From Pipra filicauda (lineage: Eukaryota > Chordata > Aves > Passeriformes > Pipridae): 64,000 nucleotides of DNA. The position numbers were made by a program, and so were the translations under genes. The notes under the pieces were generated by a model. The model did no database searches, was not told where the DNA came from, and was given only the letters and a program-made list of their open reading frames with translations. Location: the NCBI RefSeq assembly GCF_003945595.2, contig NW_024104420.1, positions 4,462,201 to 4,526,200 on the forward strand. Reading direction: 5' to 3'. Shown piece after piece: positions 51,076 through 63,752 of the stretch; the first letter of the stretch is position 1, and each line of letters opens with the position of its first letter.

Positions 51076-51339
51076 GAGAATGAAAACCTTAGCCCAGGCT
51101 CCATGGAGGATAAACATCACCCCATGGAACACAGACAGCAAGAGTGGTAGTATGGAAAGAGCACCTGAGCACACGTGCAGGAACACTGAGAGCAAATGAA
51201 ACAGCATAATGGCAAGCATCTATGCAACTAGTCAAATAAGTGCTTGTAACAAATTTGTTTTAACACACTGTGGTCTGATCTCAACCCTTCTCAAGCCCAT
51301 TTTCTCAACCCTTCGAACCTCATGTTGGGTGCCAAGAAG

Positions 51340-51850
51340 GACTATCATGGTTTATCCCCAACTGACAACCAAGTACCATGCAGCTGCTCACTCACTCTCT
51401 CCTCCCCAAATTCCCCCTGTCTGGTGAGGAGGAGAACCGGAAAGAAAAAAATAAACCTCGTGGGTTGAGGTAAGAACAATTTTAGAATTGAAACCAAATA
51501 CAATAAGAACACCAAAGTAATAAAGATAATTAGTAGTTCTAATAATAATGCTTATGGCAATAATAAGCCCAGCAATAATAAGCAGTGGGAGAGAGAGTGA
51601 CAGAGACCAAGGAAAGCAAGTGATGCACAGCACAGTTGGTCACCACCTGCTGACCACTGCCATGAGGGGCGGCTGCCGCTGGGGGGCGCCAGGGGCCGGG
51701 GGCGCCATGGCCGCGGTGCGCGCGGGCCGGGGCTCCTCCATGAGGGGAGAGCCTTCGCCAGCTCCGAGCCGCAGCAAAAGGGATCGGCCTCTGCTTGTTC
51801 CCCTGTCATTTAGGTCCCTTCGTAGCGAAGAGTAAAGAAGGCTTGAAATG
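51340..51850. mobile_element. ERVL-class LTR fragment
   Basis: The start CTATCATGGTTTATCCCCAAC, then CAGCTGCTCACTCACTCTCTCC, CCTCGTGGGTTGAGGTAAGAAC and a run of AATAATAA, is the pattern of a common avian ERVL LTR. The middle is CG-rich (51650-51740). The right end is unclear and could reach about 52400. Confidence 0.65.
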
Positions 51851-53070
51851 AAACACTTTCCTACCGTTTCCCACTCTTTTATTTTGGGGGGGGGGGGCGA
51901 AGCTCTCTGCTGGAGGCGACCCGAGTGTCTACAGAAATGCAGCCCCCTCAAAACCCTCTTGGCTGTCCCACAGGTTGTCATCACTTGTTCAAAAGTACCG
52001 CCCAGCTCTGGCAGGAGAAAGAGCCCGCAGCGCAGCGGGCGCCGCCCCTGCCCAGCCGGGGCTCTCTGGCAGAGCAGCAGCAGCACAAGCCCCTCTCAAC
52101 CCGCCCTTGCCTTGGCTTCCCCTGGGAAGCCAGAAGCCTCTGTAACTCAGCAGGTTCCCAGCTTGGATCACCTCCTGCTGGTGGGCAGATCCTGTGGGTT
52201 CCGACTGCTTCTGAAAAGTGACAAAGGCAGAGGTACAGACAGACAGGCAGAGGAGCCGTGGCAATGTCTGATAACTGTGCAATAGATGGCCCAGGAGGGG
52301 CGTTGCTTGGAATTATTACAGCTGTCCTGGCAATAGTGCCTCCTCTGCTGCTTCCGTGCAATGCATCGGGCCATTTTCTCATCCCCAGCAGTCACTCCTA
52401 GCCGCATTCCCCGGTTGCTGTTACTTGCATGTCAAAGCACAGTCGCCCGGGCTCCTGAGTTCCAGCTCTCAGCCTGGAGCACCAAGCTGTGGTGTTCCTC
52501 ATGAACGAATGTTCTGTCCCCGTTTCACTGTGCTTGGAGCAACCACATTTGCTAAGAAGCAGGATTTAGCAGAGAATAAAATTGATTGGAAACACTTGGG
52601 TGGGAGCAGGCTGCTAGAGTTTTCTGTTCCTTTCTTTTGAAGGCGCAGTTGTGTTTCCTGAATGGAGGACCACGTGTGGTTAGCAGGGCTTTGGGGAGTG
52701 TTTTTGCAAGGCATGTGTCTTTGAAGCAGTTTCCTGATCACTGATCTAGAAGAAAATGGGGTCACCTGCCAAAATTTTCAAGCTTCAGGATTATGCCATT
52801 AGTCAGCAGGAAGAGTGGTGTCTGTAGATCCAAAGAAGTTGCACGTTCCTCATCTAATCAAGCTTGTCTTGGGAATTGTCCTGACTTTCAGTCAGACCCA
52901 CACAGAGGATCTGAGTCAGGACAATATGCAACTTCCCAGATTTCACAGTGGGAGTTGAACCAGCTGCTCTCTCCACTGCACTTTGTGGGCTTGGGCACTG
53001 CCAGTGGTGATCCCGGGGCTTTGAAAGAACTTGTGCAGAGCCATTTGAAAATGCTACCATGGCTGCAAAA
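51851..53070. other. Unassigned sequence left of copy B
   Basis: It includes a G run (51885-51897), a CG-rich patch (52015-52080) and otherwise unremarkable DNA. No exon or repeat could be supported. Part of the left side may be the rest of the ERVL-like LTR. Confidence 0.45.
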
Positions 53071-56000
53071 GTAGACAAAGAGCAGAAGCCCAGGTCTTTC
53101 TCTCTTCATTTTATATTTTAACTGAGAAAATAAATCAAAGGTGATTTTTCCAGTCCCTTGTTGGTAATGCTCAGGAATATATCTTTACACAGGAGAAAAA
53201 AACTGACTTGAAAGACACGGAAGGGGGAAGGATGCTTTCAAACTTTGAAAGGCTTCTGGTTTTCTGTTTTCCTCACCCTGCCTTCCTGAGGCCTGCCTAC
53301 CACCTCATCTCTTTGGTCTCTGCCTCGTAATTCCCCTTTTAAATGGCATTTGCCCATTTGGGCCCACTGGTTTCCTCCTACCACCACCTTCAAAGTCATC
53401 CCACATTGGGTTTTAACTTTCTTTTCTTTCTCTCTGTATGTCCACTCTAGTCAGTTTGTGTGGTGCTTTTGAATCTTCTGGGCTCCCTATGGTTAGTGCT
53501 TCGCTGGACACCGCCCGTCTGGGTAGAATTGTCTCTCAGATGCCCCTTTGTAGACAGGAGTGATGCTTTAGCAACCATGGGAGCTTGGGCCACGAGGGAC
53601 AGGGCCTGTCATGTGAGAGGCTCCCAGAGCGTAGATTGAAGGAAGGCAGGGACAGCGTTGCAGGCCTGAAGAGAACACGAAGCCCAGAACTGTCTCTTCT
53701 TGCACAAGAGGAGGGATAGCCCGGCCAGCAAGGCTATCAGACACTTGAGCAATGCCACCCATTTCCTCTTAGCTGCCTAAGAGCTGTCTGGAGTTGCAGT
53801 CATGGCTGGACCATGTTCATATGGCCTGTCTCAGGAGTCTGTGCCTCCCAGTGAGCAGAGGATGTCCCAGGAGAGCAGCAGCCCAGTGCTTTGGGAATGC
53901 ATGAGCCTATCAGTCTTTGAGCCTTGCCACACCAACGTTGTGTGGGAAGTTTAAAGCCATCGTGTCTTCCTTTCTGTGCAGCTCCTGCAAGAAGTCGAGC
54001 GTGAGAAGACTGCACTGTTGGAGAGGCTCTGCCAGACTCAGGTAGAGCTGCTCCAAACCCGGCAGCAGCTAGGGCAGCTCAGGCAGCAGGTGAAAGAGGA
54101 GAGAGAAAATGGGCAGGTAAGCCTGAGTAGCCCGCTGGCAGAGGGGAGGGCCTGCAAGGTAGACCTTGGGACTGAGGAGGGAAGGACTACAGCAGGCCCT
54201 GAAAGCACAGAGCCCTGCAGGCTCCAGAGATGAGCCCCAGGAAGGAAGGCTTAGGCTGGAAGCAGAGCTGGGTGCAGAAACAGAGCCAAGTGGCTGAATG
54301 AATGGGATTTTGAGCTTGCCAGAGGGAAAACCCGAGCGTGACAGCAGGTCCCAGGAACTTTCTCTCCCTTTATGTTGTCAGAACATCAAGGAAAAGCTGG
54401 AAGCAGAGCTGCAGGAAGCTCGGAGTAAGATGAAGGCAGCGGAGAGGAGGCAAAAGGAAGAAATGGCAAGATTGCAAGAGGAAATCAGCCTCCTGCTTCA
54501 GCACAGGGAGGCTCTACAAAACCAGGTGAGTGAAACAGCGGTAGGCACTGCAGTCAGGCAACAGGTGCTCTCTGCCCTTCTTGCCTTTCCATTGCAGAGC
54601 AGCAGGCTGGTGGGGGTAATCCCTCTGACTGCCATCCTGCTGTGGTCTGCGTCGCAGCTGCTCTGAAGGGACTTACTGGGCCGCTGACTCTCAGCTGCCA
54701 CCCTGGACAGCAGGGCTAGTCCTCTGGCCGCTTGGCCAGCAATCATCCCCATGCATTTCTGCTGGCCTGTGACTACCAACCTGGTTTTGAGGCGTTTGTT
54801 CGGCTGAACGTGAGGACCCAGATACATTTGGGAACAAGTTGTCCGTATCCATTGTGCATCTTGTCCTCATTCAGCATGGGGTGAACTTTCAAGCTGTTCT
54901 TTCCTTTTCCTCATCGTCTCTGATATGGCTGACAGTGACAAGCTGTAGTCTCAGACTTTGCTCTGTTTGCCTGGAGGTGGCAGAGTGGACATGTCAGCTC
55001 GCAACCTCACACCAATGTTGTGTGGCAAGTTGAAAGCCATCTCCTCCACCTTCCTGTGCAGGTCCTGCAAGAAAAGGCACGTGAGAAGACCGCTCTCTTG
55101 GAGAAGCTGTGCCGGACTCAGGTAGAGCTGCTCCAAACCCAGCAGCAGCTAGAGCAGCGCAGGCAGGAGGTGAGAGAGGAGCGAGAGAATGGGCAGGTAA
55201 GCCTGAGTAGCCAGGTGACGGGGGAGGGCAGTAACAAGGGCCTGCAAAGTAGATGTTGGGAGTGAGGAGGGAAGGACCACTGCAGGCAAGTCCCAGCAGG
55301 TGATGGGTGTCAAAGCTGAGCAAGATCTGAGTGAGGCCCAGGAACTGCCAAGGCAGAAGGTGCTGCAGGCTGAACACTTGCCTAAGATTTGAAGGAACAG
55401 AGGAGACAATGGGAGGAGATCGAACATCACAACAGGGAGCTGCAAGGGTGTCTGCAGTCCTTGGAGGGTGAAGGGAGTAGTTGGGACGAAGTGGAGCGGT
55501 CATTGTTGCAGTCATTTCTCAGAAAATCTGTGAAAATGTTTAATGAATCAGTTTAAGAGCCCTGGAGGCGGCATCTTCGTGAAGCCTTGCATTTGAAATG
55601 TGATCTCTGGGGCATCTCTGCCAGCCACCTTTCTGACACAAACCAATTGCTTGTTCCAGATCTACAGAGGCGAACCTGACAGCGAACCCGTGGCTGCAGC
55701 AGCCCCCTCTAACGAAGCCTCCACTCCCCAGCCTGAGAACTCGAGCCCCAGCAGTTCGTCCAGCTCACGCCTGGACGCAGAGCAGCTGCGAGAGCTGAGA
55801 GAGGAGCAGTCCCTGAAGCTGCTGAGTACGTCCTGTGTATTTCTTGTCTGCTAGAGCAGCGTGTTGCGTGCATGTCTCAGCATGAGCTGTGCCACATGTT
55901 CCTCCTCACTCTGCTGTCACAGAGGGCTGCCTTTTGGATCTGCTGGAAACTGCTATCTCTGCTCTGAAGTGAGCACGTTGCATTTTGCTTCTTTCAGGGA

Positions 56001-59000
56001 GCATTGTGAGTGTGGGAGATCCACTGAAGAAATACACTGGATGGGAAAATATTGGCAAAGGGTGAGTGCGACCACACTTCCTTCGACAAAACCAGGGGCC
56101 AGGTATTTTGCTGGTGCCACATTCAAGCGGGAAGTCAGGCAAGCTCCCAGCGTGTTCAGACACAGGGCTCAGAGTCTCCCGTCTCTCAGTGCTGATCAGA
56201 ATTTCTTTGCTGCTGTTCTGTTTCTAGGGGTTTCGGCACCGTGTACAGAGCATTCGATGCTGTCACGGGAGGAGAGGTATGTGCCAACAACCCCGCAGCT
56301 TTTGCAGCTCTCGAGTGCTCTCCTCTGTGGCTGGAGCTCTGGGTCGCCGTTCTTTGCTGCACAGGCTGTTCCCCTGAAGCCCAGGCTAGAGGCAGCCTGC
56401 AAAATGCATTTGGGGCAGACTTTGTCCTTCTTCACTACCTGAAAGAATGCAAGGAGGGCAGCGTTATCTTTCAGAAAAGGACACGCTAGCGTGGTCTCAG
56501 TTGATAAATGGGCATTGACTGGCTGACGGCGACTGCCCTCCTTCAGGCCCAATTTCTCTTCATGCCAGGTTCAGACACAGAGAGCATTTAGCTTTTTTTC
56601 CACCAGGGCTTTCATCTTGAAAATCTAATGCAAAAGCCAATGAAGGAGAGACCACGTTTGCAACACAGCTTTGTGGTTCAGTCCTAGTGAAGCTAGTTGG
56701 CACACACATTGACCAATGAGAACGCGTTTACCAAGAGCAAAGATCTCTCCTGAGCAGTACCATCCTGGTTTGGTCTGATCTCCAAGAGAGCCCATTACAG
56801 AGATTCTATTTGTAATAAGCAGACACGGTAGTGTCTTAGAGAGTCCCACTGCTCTTTGGGGTTCCAGCTCCACATTCCTGAATTCTCGTTTCTGGCTGTC
56901 AGCAAAGACATCAGAATCTTCCTGCTACTTCCTTATCCACCTGCACTGCTGTGCTTGGGAACTGTGCTTAGAGAGAGGTCTACAAGGCATCTAGAAGCAC
57001 TAAGCCCCACCTATCATCTAGGCCGTATCCAACTGCAAATCTCATCCATTTGCTCTGTGATATGATTGCTTTCCTGCACAACTGAGAATAGCAGCAGGTT
57101 GTGAAATACGCATCAGACCCCCTAGAAAGGCTAAGGGATTACCAGCTGTTTGGATACACTTTCACAAGAGCATCATTGCTTTATGCTTGCAAATTGTGTG
57201 TAAATGATAACAGCTGTGACAGATGAAGGCCCTCTGGGAAGAATGTGGATGCAGAGTGTTGTTAGAGCTTTGTGGTTGCTAGTTTAGAGACCATTTCTGC
57301 CAAGTGGACAAGGCAAAACATCCATGGCCCCGGGCCCTGTCACTGGCACCCGAGCCAGCAGAGAAAGGGGCTGTTGTCAGGTCAGTTACGAATTGCTCTG
57401 ACATTGGACCACGAGGCCGTTGGGCTCAGCTTGGCTGTGTCATTCCAAAATCTTACACTCAGTGCTCCTTGTGGTCTCCTGCAAGAGACGTCTCAAGTTC
57501 ATGGTTTTCAACGTCATTTTAGGTGGCCATCAAGCTAGTCAATCTCCATCAACAGAGAAAAGAGGAACTCCTGAAAGAAATCCTGGTCTTGAGGGAGAAG
57601 AACCACCCCAATATTGTTACCTATGTAGACAGGTAGGCAGCTCTGGTGTTATCATGGGAATGTTCATTTACAGGCTTTCAAGGCAAAGGTTAAAACACCT
57701 TTGACTCCCTGGCAGAAAATGGATCTTTTCATTATTATTAATCTACTTGGATAGCATGTATGGGAGGAGAATGCATTTTGTCTGCATTGGTGCTTCCTGG
57801 CAGACACAGTTTGAAGACTGTTTTCCAAAACCTGGATCTCTTACTAAATCAACAGCCTCTACATTCTCTCCCTCCATCTTTTCTCAAAGGGTTGACCAAA
57901 TTCTGTCCTCAGTGCTGCATACCCTCCTTGCCTGGATAAAGGTTGTGAAAATTGTGTCTCCTGGCTGCTGGAATGAAGGGTGGAATTGATGTGTTAAGAG
58001 GATGAACCAACTGATGGCATGTGTCCCAGTTCCAGGTTCATCTTTGCTGTTACTAAACTGCCTTTTTGCCTTTGCTTGCCACCTTAGCCAGCTCCTTTCT
58101 TCATGGGGATTGTAAGCCCTGTACAGCCCAGGCAGAATGTCTCTTCCTTTTAGTCTGTCTCCATGTACAAGTGACCTGGAAAAAAAAATCAGGAGAGCAG
58201 GCTTTTCCATAAGGCAATTGAGCTGTGCACATTCCTCTCCACGCTGTTGTTTTCTTCTTCCAGCTACCTTGTCAGTCAGGAGCTCTGGCTGGTGATGGAG
58301 CACATGGACGGAGGCTCTTTGACGTTATTAGCGAGACATGGATGGTCGTAGGACAGATAGCAGCTGTCTGTCAGGAGGTAAGGGATCCCACTTGTGCTTC
58401 TGATGGCTTGGAATGGATTGTCCTTGTAAAGAGGCAGTGTGAACAGCACTGATTTTATCTTCAGAGCTTTGGTCCTCTGCTGCTCTTATGATCCAGAGGA
58501 GAAAGAGGCTCTCAAGTGAACTGCCTGCCAGTGTCCCTGCACTTCCTATACTCTGCTCTTAGGATACTCTTATCTACCCCGGTTGTACTCTCTCCCTCTG
58601 TGGTTTTTCAAATGTATTTCCTGTTCCCCACTTGGCCTCTCTAAACATTTGCCTGGAGCCTGTCTGTACTGCATTGCTTGCCTGTAAAAGCAAAGGTGCT
58701 GGTGGCAGAAGTTGGAAGGAATAGCGAAGAAAACTCCAGACTCATTGCTGCCACTCCTCAGCTTCAAAGGACAGCATTGCACCCAAGATGGTGTTTGCTT
58801 CTGAAGACTGACTAATGGGTTACTTCCAAGGCTGCTGGCAAGGCTAGCAAGAAAATCTTGATCGTGCAGCCTCCCGCCCAGAAGCCACCCACTTCATGCC
58901 ATTTGTTTGCAAAGCCTCTTTAGTCCTCTGGGCGCAGAGAGCACAAGCACTGCAGCAGCAGTCATTCTGGCTGGGTTTGCAGGGCACTGGAGCAACAAGG

Positions 59001-60887
59001 CCTGTTTCTCTTTCAAAGCTAATATGCCTTCACTTAGAAAGACACTGCTCTCCTAGTGTTGCAGCAGCAAGCTCTTCCTCTTGACAGCACCATGCCCTGT
59101 CATTGCTGACTGTTCCTCTAGAAATGGTTGAATCGTTTACAACAGTTTCCTCTCTTGGGTGATGAAATCCGATCGCTAAGTTTTACCCTCCTGTTTGTTT
59201 TTTCTCTCTCAGTGCCTGCAGGGACTGGCTTTCCTTCATTCCAACCGGGTCATCCACAGAGACATCAAAAGCGACAACATTCTTCTGGGCCTGGACAGAG
59301 CGGTGAAGTTGGGTGGGTATTCTTGCTTGGGCTCAGCGTTCTGGGGATGCAGCGTGGGGCTGCCGTGGAGTCACTGCCACATCCCCAACAGCGGTGCTTG
59401 GCAGAGTGCATGGACCACTCCTGCAGGCAAAGAGCACAGCTGCAAGGGGCAGAGAGGTCTAGAGAGGAACATGGTGTTAAGAGTGGCTCTGGTTTTTGTG
59501 TGTCCCTTCTAGAGGCGGGCAGTTACAACCCAAACCTTCAGGTGAATAAATGAAAGGCACTGCATGAAGCATGGGGCTTTGTTCAGGGGACAATGCCTTA
59601 TTTGCTTGGTTGCAGCCTTGAGGAAACAGAGCACGGCCACTTTCCCTGATAGATCCAGCACCACACTCTCAGACTTTGTGTGCACAATTCTTTTCCTTGG
59701 TTTCCTAACCGAGGCTTGTTTGAACAGTGTTTGTCTTTCTCCTCAGCTGATTTTGGCCTCTGTGCTCAGCTCACCCCTGAGCACGGGAAACGGAGCTCCA
59801 TGGTCGGGACTGTTTACTGGATGGCCCCTGAAGTTGTGAGAAGCCAACCCTACGGCCCCAAGGTGGACATCTGGTCTCTCGGCATCGTGGCAATAGAGAT
59901 GCTGGAAGGAGAGCCTCCTTACTTTAAGGAAAGCCCTTCCATGGTAAGGTGCAAAGACCCTCAGACACCGGTGTCTTTGTAATCCGTCCCATCTTCTGTC
60001 TCCCATGAGACAAATGCCATTCCCACCAGCTTGAACTACTTCCACCAAGGTCCGCTTCTAAAAATGTCCCTGCAGCACACCAGCATCTGCTGGAGCTCTC
60101 TTGCCCTCACGGGGAGGACCTCAGAAGGGAGGTTCGTGGCACATAGACACTTCAGAAACCTTTCCTCTTGGCCTTCAGCGATGCTTGAAATATCTGGTGC
60201 GCTTTTTGATCTCTCTGAGCTCTGTCTCTCAACCAGATAGTTTCAGGCTTCTAAATCATCTCTGTATTGTTCTGTCCTGTGTCTGGGTGGTCTGCGTAAG
60301 TTTAGGATCTTGCTTTCACAGACTGCAGCCCTAACTGTCTGCCGAATCCTTGGCTGTTTCTTGGGACATGAAAGTAATTGAGGGGCTTATTGCCCCTTTG
60401 CAGCTCCTGCAAACACGGATTTCCTTTGAGCTGGACTTGTTTCTCTTTGCCGGCTGCATCACAGGAAACCAAAGTTCAGCTTCCCATAGACCTTTTTCCG
60501 TGGTTGTAGAAATCTTGCAAAGGGGTGCTACGTAGCTAAAGATGACTCCCTCATGATTTGTGCTGCTGAAGAAATTGGCAACTGAAAGAGCTCCGCTTGT
60601 CCTGGCACTGCTGTTCCGCAGTCAGGTGAATGTGGCTGGAATCCACTGCCTGCAGTCGGCACGGGTGCCGTGTTCCCTTCTGCTGAGGGAGCAGTAACGT
60701 CCCTCGGGGAGCACAGTTAGAAACACAGTGAGGACAGGCACTGCAGCTCCCCACTGTGTCCAGTGGCTGGGACCAGCTGCAGAGGGACAGCATAAGACTG
60801 ATTTGGTGGCCTTTTACGCCACTGGAGGTTGGAGCTTAACCAGTGGGGTCTGGGTGCTCAGGTGCGGCTATGGAAGAAAGAGGGAGA
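53071..60887 (+). repeat. Segmental duplication, copy B of the chimeric kinase locus
   Basis: From 53071 to 53456 it matches 30041-30425; from 53454 it matches 38179-45606 with introns included and very few changes. About 7.76 kb of copy A (30426-38181) is missing at one junction. The right edge is cut by a provirus at 60889. The distance between equal points is 15,276-15,284 bp. Confidence 0.92.
53982..59943 (+). pseudogene. Second coiled-coil/PAK-like kinase copy, broken
   Basis: Exons equal to 10-19 of the intact copy: 53982-54116, 54382-54525, 55062-55196, 55660-55825, 55998-56061, 56228-56276, 57523-57632, 58264-58377, 59213-59312 and 59747-59943. Exons 1-9 and the promoter are deleted. 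In the exon at 58264-58377 a 4-bp deletion (TTTGACTGACG became TTTGACG at about 58318-58324) shifts the frame to a TAG at 58349-58351, before the catalytic loop. Codon GGA of the catalytic exon became AGA (LGLDRAVK). Exons 20-21 are not in view; they may lie beyond the provirus. It cannot make a kinase as read. Confidence 0.88.
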
Positions 60888-60888
60888 G

Positions 60889-61457
60889 TGTGAGGGAAGA
60901 GGAAAGTGACTGGAAAAAGTACCAAGCATGGAGGCAGATTTATAACCCGGAACAGACAGCACACACTGGAGTGGACACTTGCTTGCTGGATATGACATAT
61001 ACCGGAATTGACAGTTTTTCCCCAGTTTCCCAAGTTTATTGTTGTATTGTTGTATTGTTGTATATATGTACTCCAGTTGTTGTTTTAAAAACCCTATCCT
61101 CCATATTGTCTTCTTCTCCCCTCATAGTTTTCCCACCAAAACCTGTTGTCCTCCCCTGTTTTCCCACTCCTCTGCCTGCCATTGGTTGATGTTTGGTGCA
61201 GTGCAGAGGTAGCTCCTATTGGCCCATTCCCCTGGTAACACCCAGACTCCGCCCACCTTCACCCTGTTGCCCTATCCCGAGAGTCCCTTAGTTGTCAATC
61301 CTTTGCTCCTCCCCTCGCCTGGTTCCACCTCCTTATCCTACCCTATTTAAGTCTCTTGCTCCCCTAATAAATTCGGCATTGCTTCACCGACCTCTGCTGT
61401 GTCAAAGACCCTTTTTGCAGTGCCCGGTCCCATTCCCTTTCCCTGTGGGCCGTGGCA
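60889..61457 (+). repeat. 5' LTR of the ERVK provirus
   Basis: It starts TGTGAGGG and ends GTGGCA, 569 bp. It has a TATTTAAG promoter element at 61344-61351 and an AATAAA at 61366-61371. A (TTGTA)n run lies at 61039-61064. The 3' partner is outside the window, so its age cannot be judged. Confidence 0.85.
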
Positions 61458-61459
61458 AG

Positions 61460-61477
61460 TGGCGCCCAACGTGGGGC
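61460..61477 (+). other. Primer binding site for tRNA-Lys(1,2)
   Basis: TGGCGCCCAACGTGGGGC is the exact complement of the 3' end of tRNA-Lys(CUU). It lies 2 bp after the LTR, the standard place for the start of minus-strand DNA synthesis. Confidence 0.95.
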
Positions 61478-61737
61478 ACAGTAGAGGTCTTCTGTATCAG
61501 GAGAACTCCTGTGCTGCTACTTGGGTACAGGCAACTCCAGGAGGGGAGATCCTTCCGCCAACCCTCCTTCACAGGACAGATGACTGTGGACTTCGTGGAA
61601 GCCGCACAGGTCGTGCACCAACGAAGGTGAGCTGTGGAGGACATTCCCACACCGTACCCAACACCTACCCCATAACAAAACTTAAACAAAAAGGAGGAGT
61701 AACATCAGAAAGTTGTGAGAAAACCTAAATTAACACC

Positions 61738-63752
61738 ATGGGTCTCACGCTTTCCACCTCTGAAAAGTTTGTATACCACCGCCTCAAGGATTTTATTATT
61801 GAGCACGGTCACCCATTGGACAAAAAATCAGCCAAAGCTCTTGCCAGATGGCTTGACTGACATGGCCATAAAGTAAATGATAACACCACGCTTGAGAAGT
61901 GGCAAGCCTTGGGATATCACCTCTGGCGGGAGAATGATAAGGGTGACCGGCTCGCGAAGAAGGCGTTAATTGCCTGGAGGCTTGTTCTGATGGTGCTACA
62001 GCACCATATGATGAACAAGAATGTCAGCCTCTCCAACACGTCTGCTGAATCCTCCAAGAACACCACCAAGAGCACTAATAACACCGACAAGGACACTAAG
62101 CATACAGACAAAGACACTTCAATCACCCCACAAAATGGCGGGAGGGAAGAGGACACCAGTGACACACAAGATGGCAGGAGGGAGACAGTGGACTCAGATG
62201 CGCAAAATGGCGGGAGGGCGCAGAGAGCAGCGCGTTGAAGGTGAAATGGCATCAAGGAGGCTGGACCCCGAGATTGCGCGGACAGGAAGGAAGGGGAACC
62301 GTGGGAGAGACCGGCACGGGAAAAAAGGAGGCAGGCCCCCGTAGCTCCACCCTCTGGGCCACCTCCGTTTCCACCCATGCGTGCGCGGAGTCCTTCCTCT
62401 GACACGCCCTCCACCATGCCTACTTCCGCCAGTCCAGTCTCCTCCCCCGAAGTGTCACCCTCCCGGAAGCCACGGAGAGCAGCGGGCGGGGCAAGGGCAA
62501 AGGCCAAACATAACATCCCCCAAGATGGCCACGCCCGTGGGCCACCTAACACTGAGGCCTACCCCACTTGCCACTACCCCACACCTGATTGTGACCGGGT
62601 GCCGTGCTCCTCGGAAAGGCCCGCTACAGCGCCAGATATCTGGCCTTCCGGAAGGCCTTCCAAGAGGAAGCAGCAAGCGCCAAGGACGCGGAATTTCTGC
62701 GTGCCTTTCCAGTTTATTATGATGAGGGGAACGCACCCGAATGGAGGCCCATCTCGTACCCAATGCTTAAAGATATAAAGAAAGCAATAGTGGAGTATGG
62801 GTTGGGTGCCCCATTTACCATCGGGTTGCTCAAGTCATTTTTCCTTGCATACACCCTTATCCCATTCAACATTAGAGCAGTAATTGGAGGGTTGTTTACA
62901 ACCGTGCAGGCTTCGGTTTTCGAAGCGGACAGGAGAAAAAAGATCATAACCTTCGTAAATGACAAAATGGAGAGAAGAGGCATTCCCCCCAGGCAGGCAA
63001 TAGACATGCTCTATGGAGAGGGAGATTACTCTACCAGAGCGGATCAAGCCAGATTAGACCCCAAATTATTAGACATCACTAAAGAATTGGCATTAGAGGC
63101 CGTACAGAAGGTAGCTGATGCTTACGTACAGACACCTTCTTTCACTTTAATAAACCAAGGGCCTAAAGAACCATTTGTGGCTTTTTTAACTCGGCTTAAA
63201 GAAGCAATTAGCAGGCAGGTGTCTCAGAAAGAGTGCCAGGAAATTCTATTTAGTAAATTGATTCTCGAAAAGGCCAATGAGGACTGCCAAAAGGCTTTAA
63301 AATTATTAAAAAATCCGACTCCACTGGAGATGATCGAAGCATGTAAGAACATTGGATTGAACTCCCATAAAGCACGCCTATTGGCTGCCGCATTTACAGG
63401 GCCGCAACACTGCTTTGGATGCGGGGAAAAAGGACATTTTCGGAAACACTGTCCTAAACTGTCAAAATCCACACCTGACTTACCAAAAACTTTGTGTCGC
63501 AGGTGTGGAAAAGGACGACACTGGACTTCCAGTTGTCGTTCTGTTACCAACATTAACGGCGAACCTCTCTCTCCCAGACAGTCACCCAGATTAAGAAAAA
63601 GAGTCACCTTCTCGTCGTTGCCGGATCTAAGGTCGTGTGAGTGTGAGCCGTCGGGAAACGGGGAGCAGAGCGCTCGGGGGAGCACTATGACACAAGTAGC
63701 CCCTCACCTGCGCTCCATTCTGCGCCAGCCATCGCGCCCAGCTACCCCGTAG
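61738..63752 (+). pseudogene. ERVK gag (matrix, capsid, nucleocapsid), broken
   Basis: The gene starts at ATG 61738 with MGLTLS, a myristoylation-type N-terminus. A TGA at 61858-61860 interrupts the matrix part, which continues in the same frame to 62238. A Ser/Pro-rich stretch follows at 62377-62600, and then the frame shifts. The capsid and nucleocapsid are open from about 62604 to 63752. Capsid shows the major homology region (GPKEPFVAFLTRL). Two CCHC zinc knuckles follow (CFGCGEKGHFRKHC and CRRCGKGRHWTSSC). At least one stop and one frameshift separate the parts. Confidence 0.88.
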
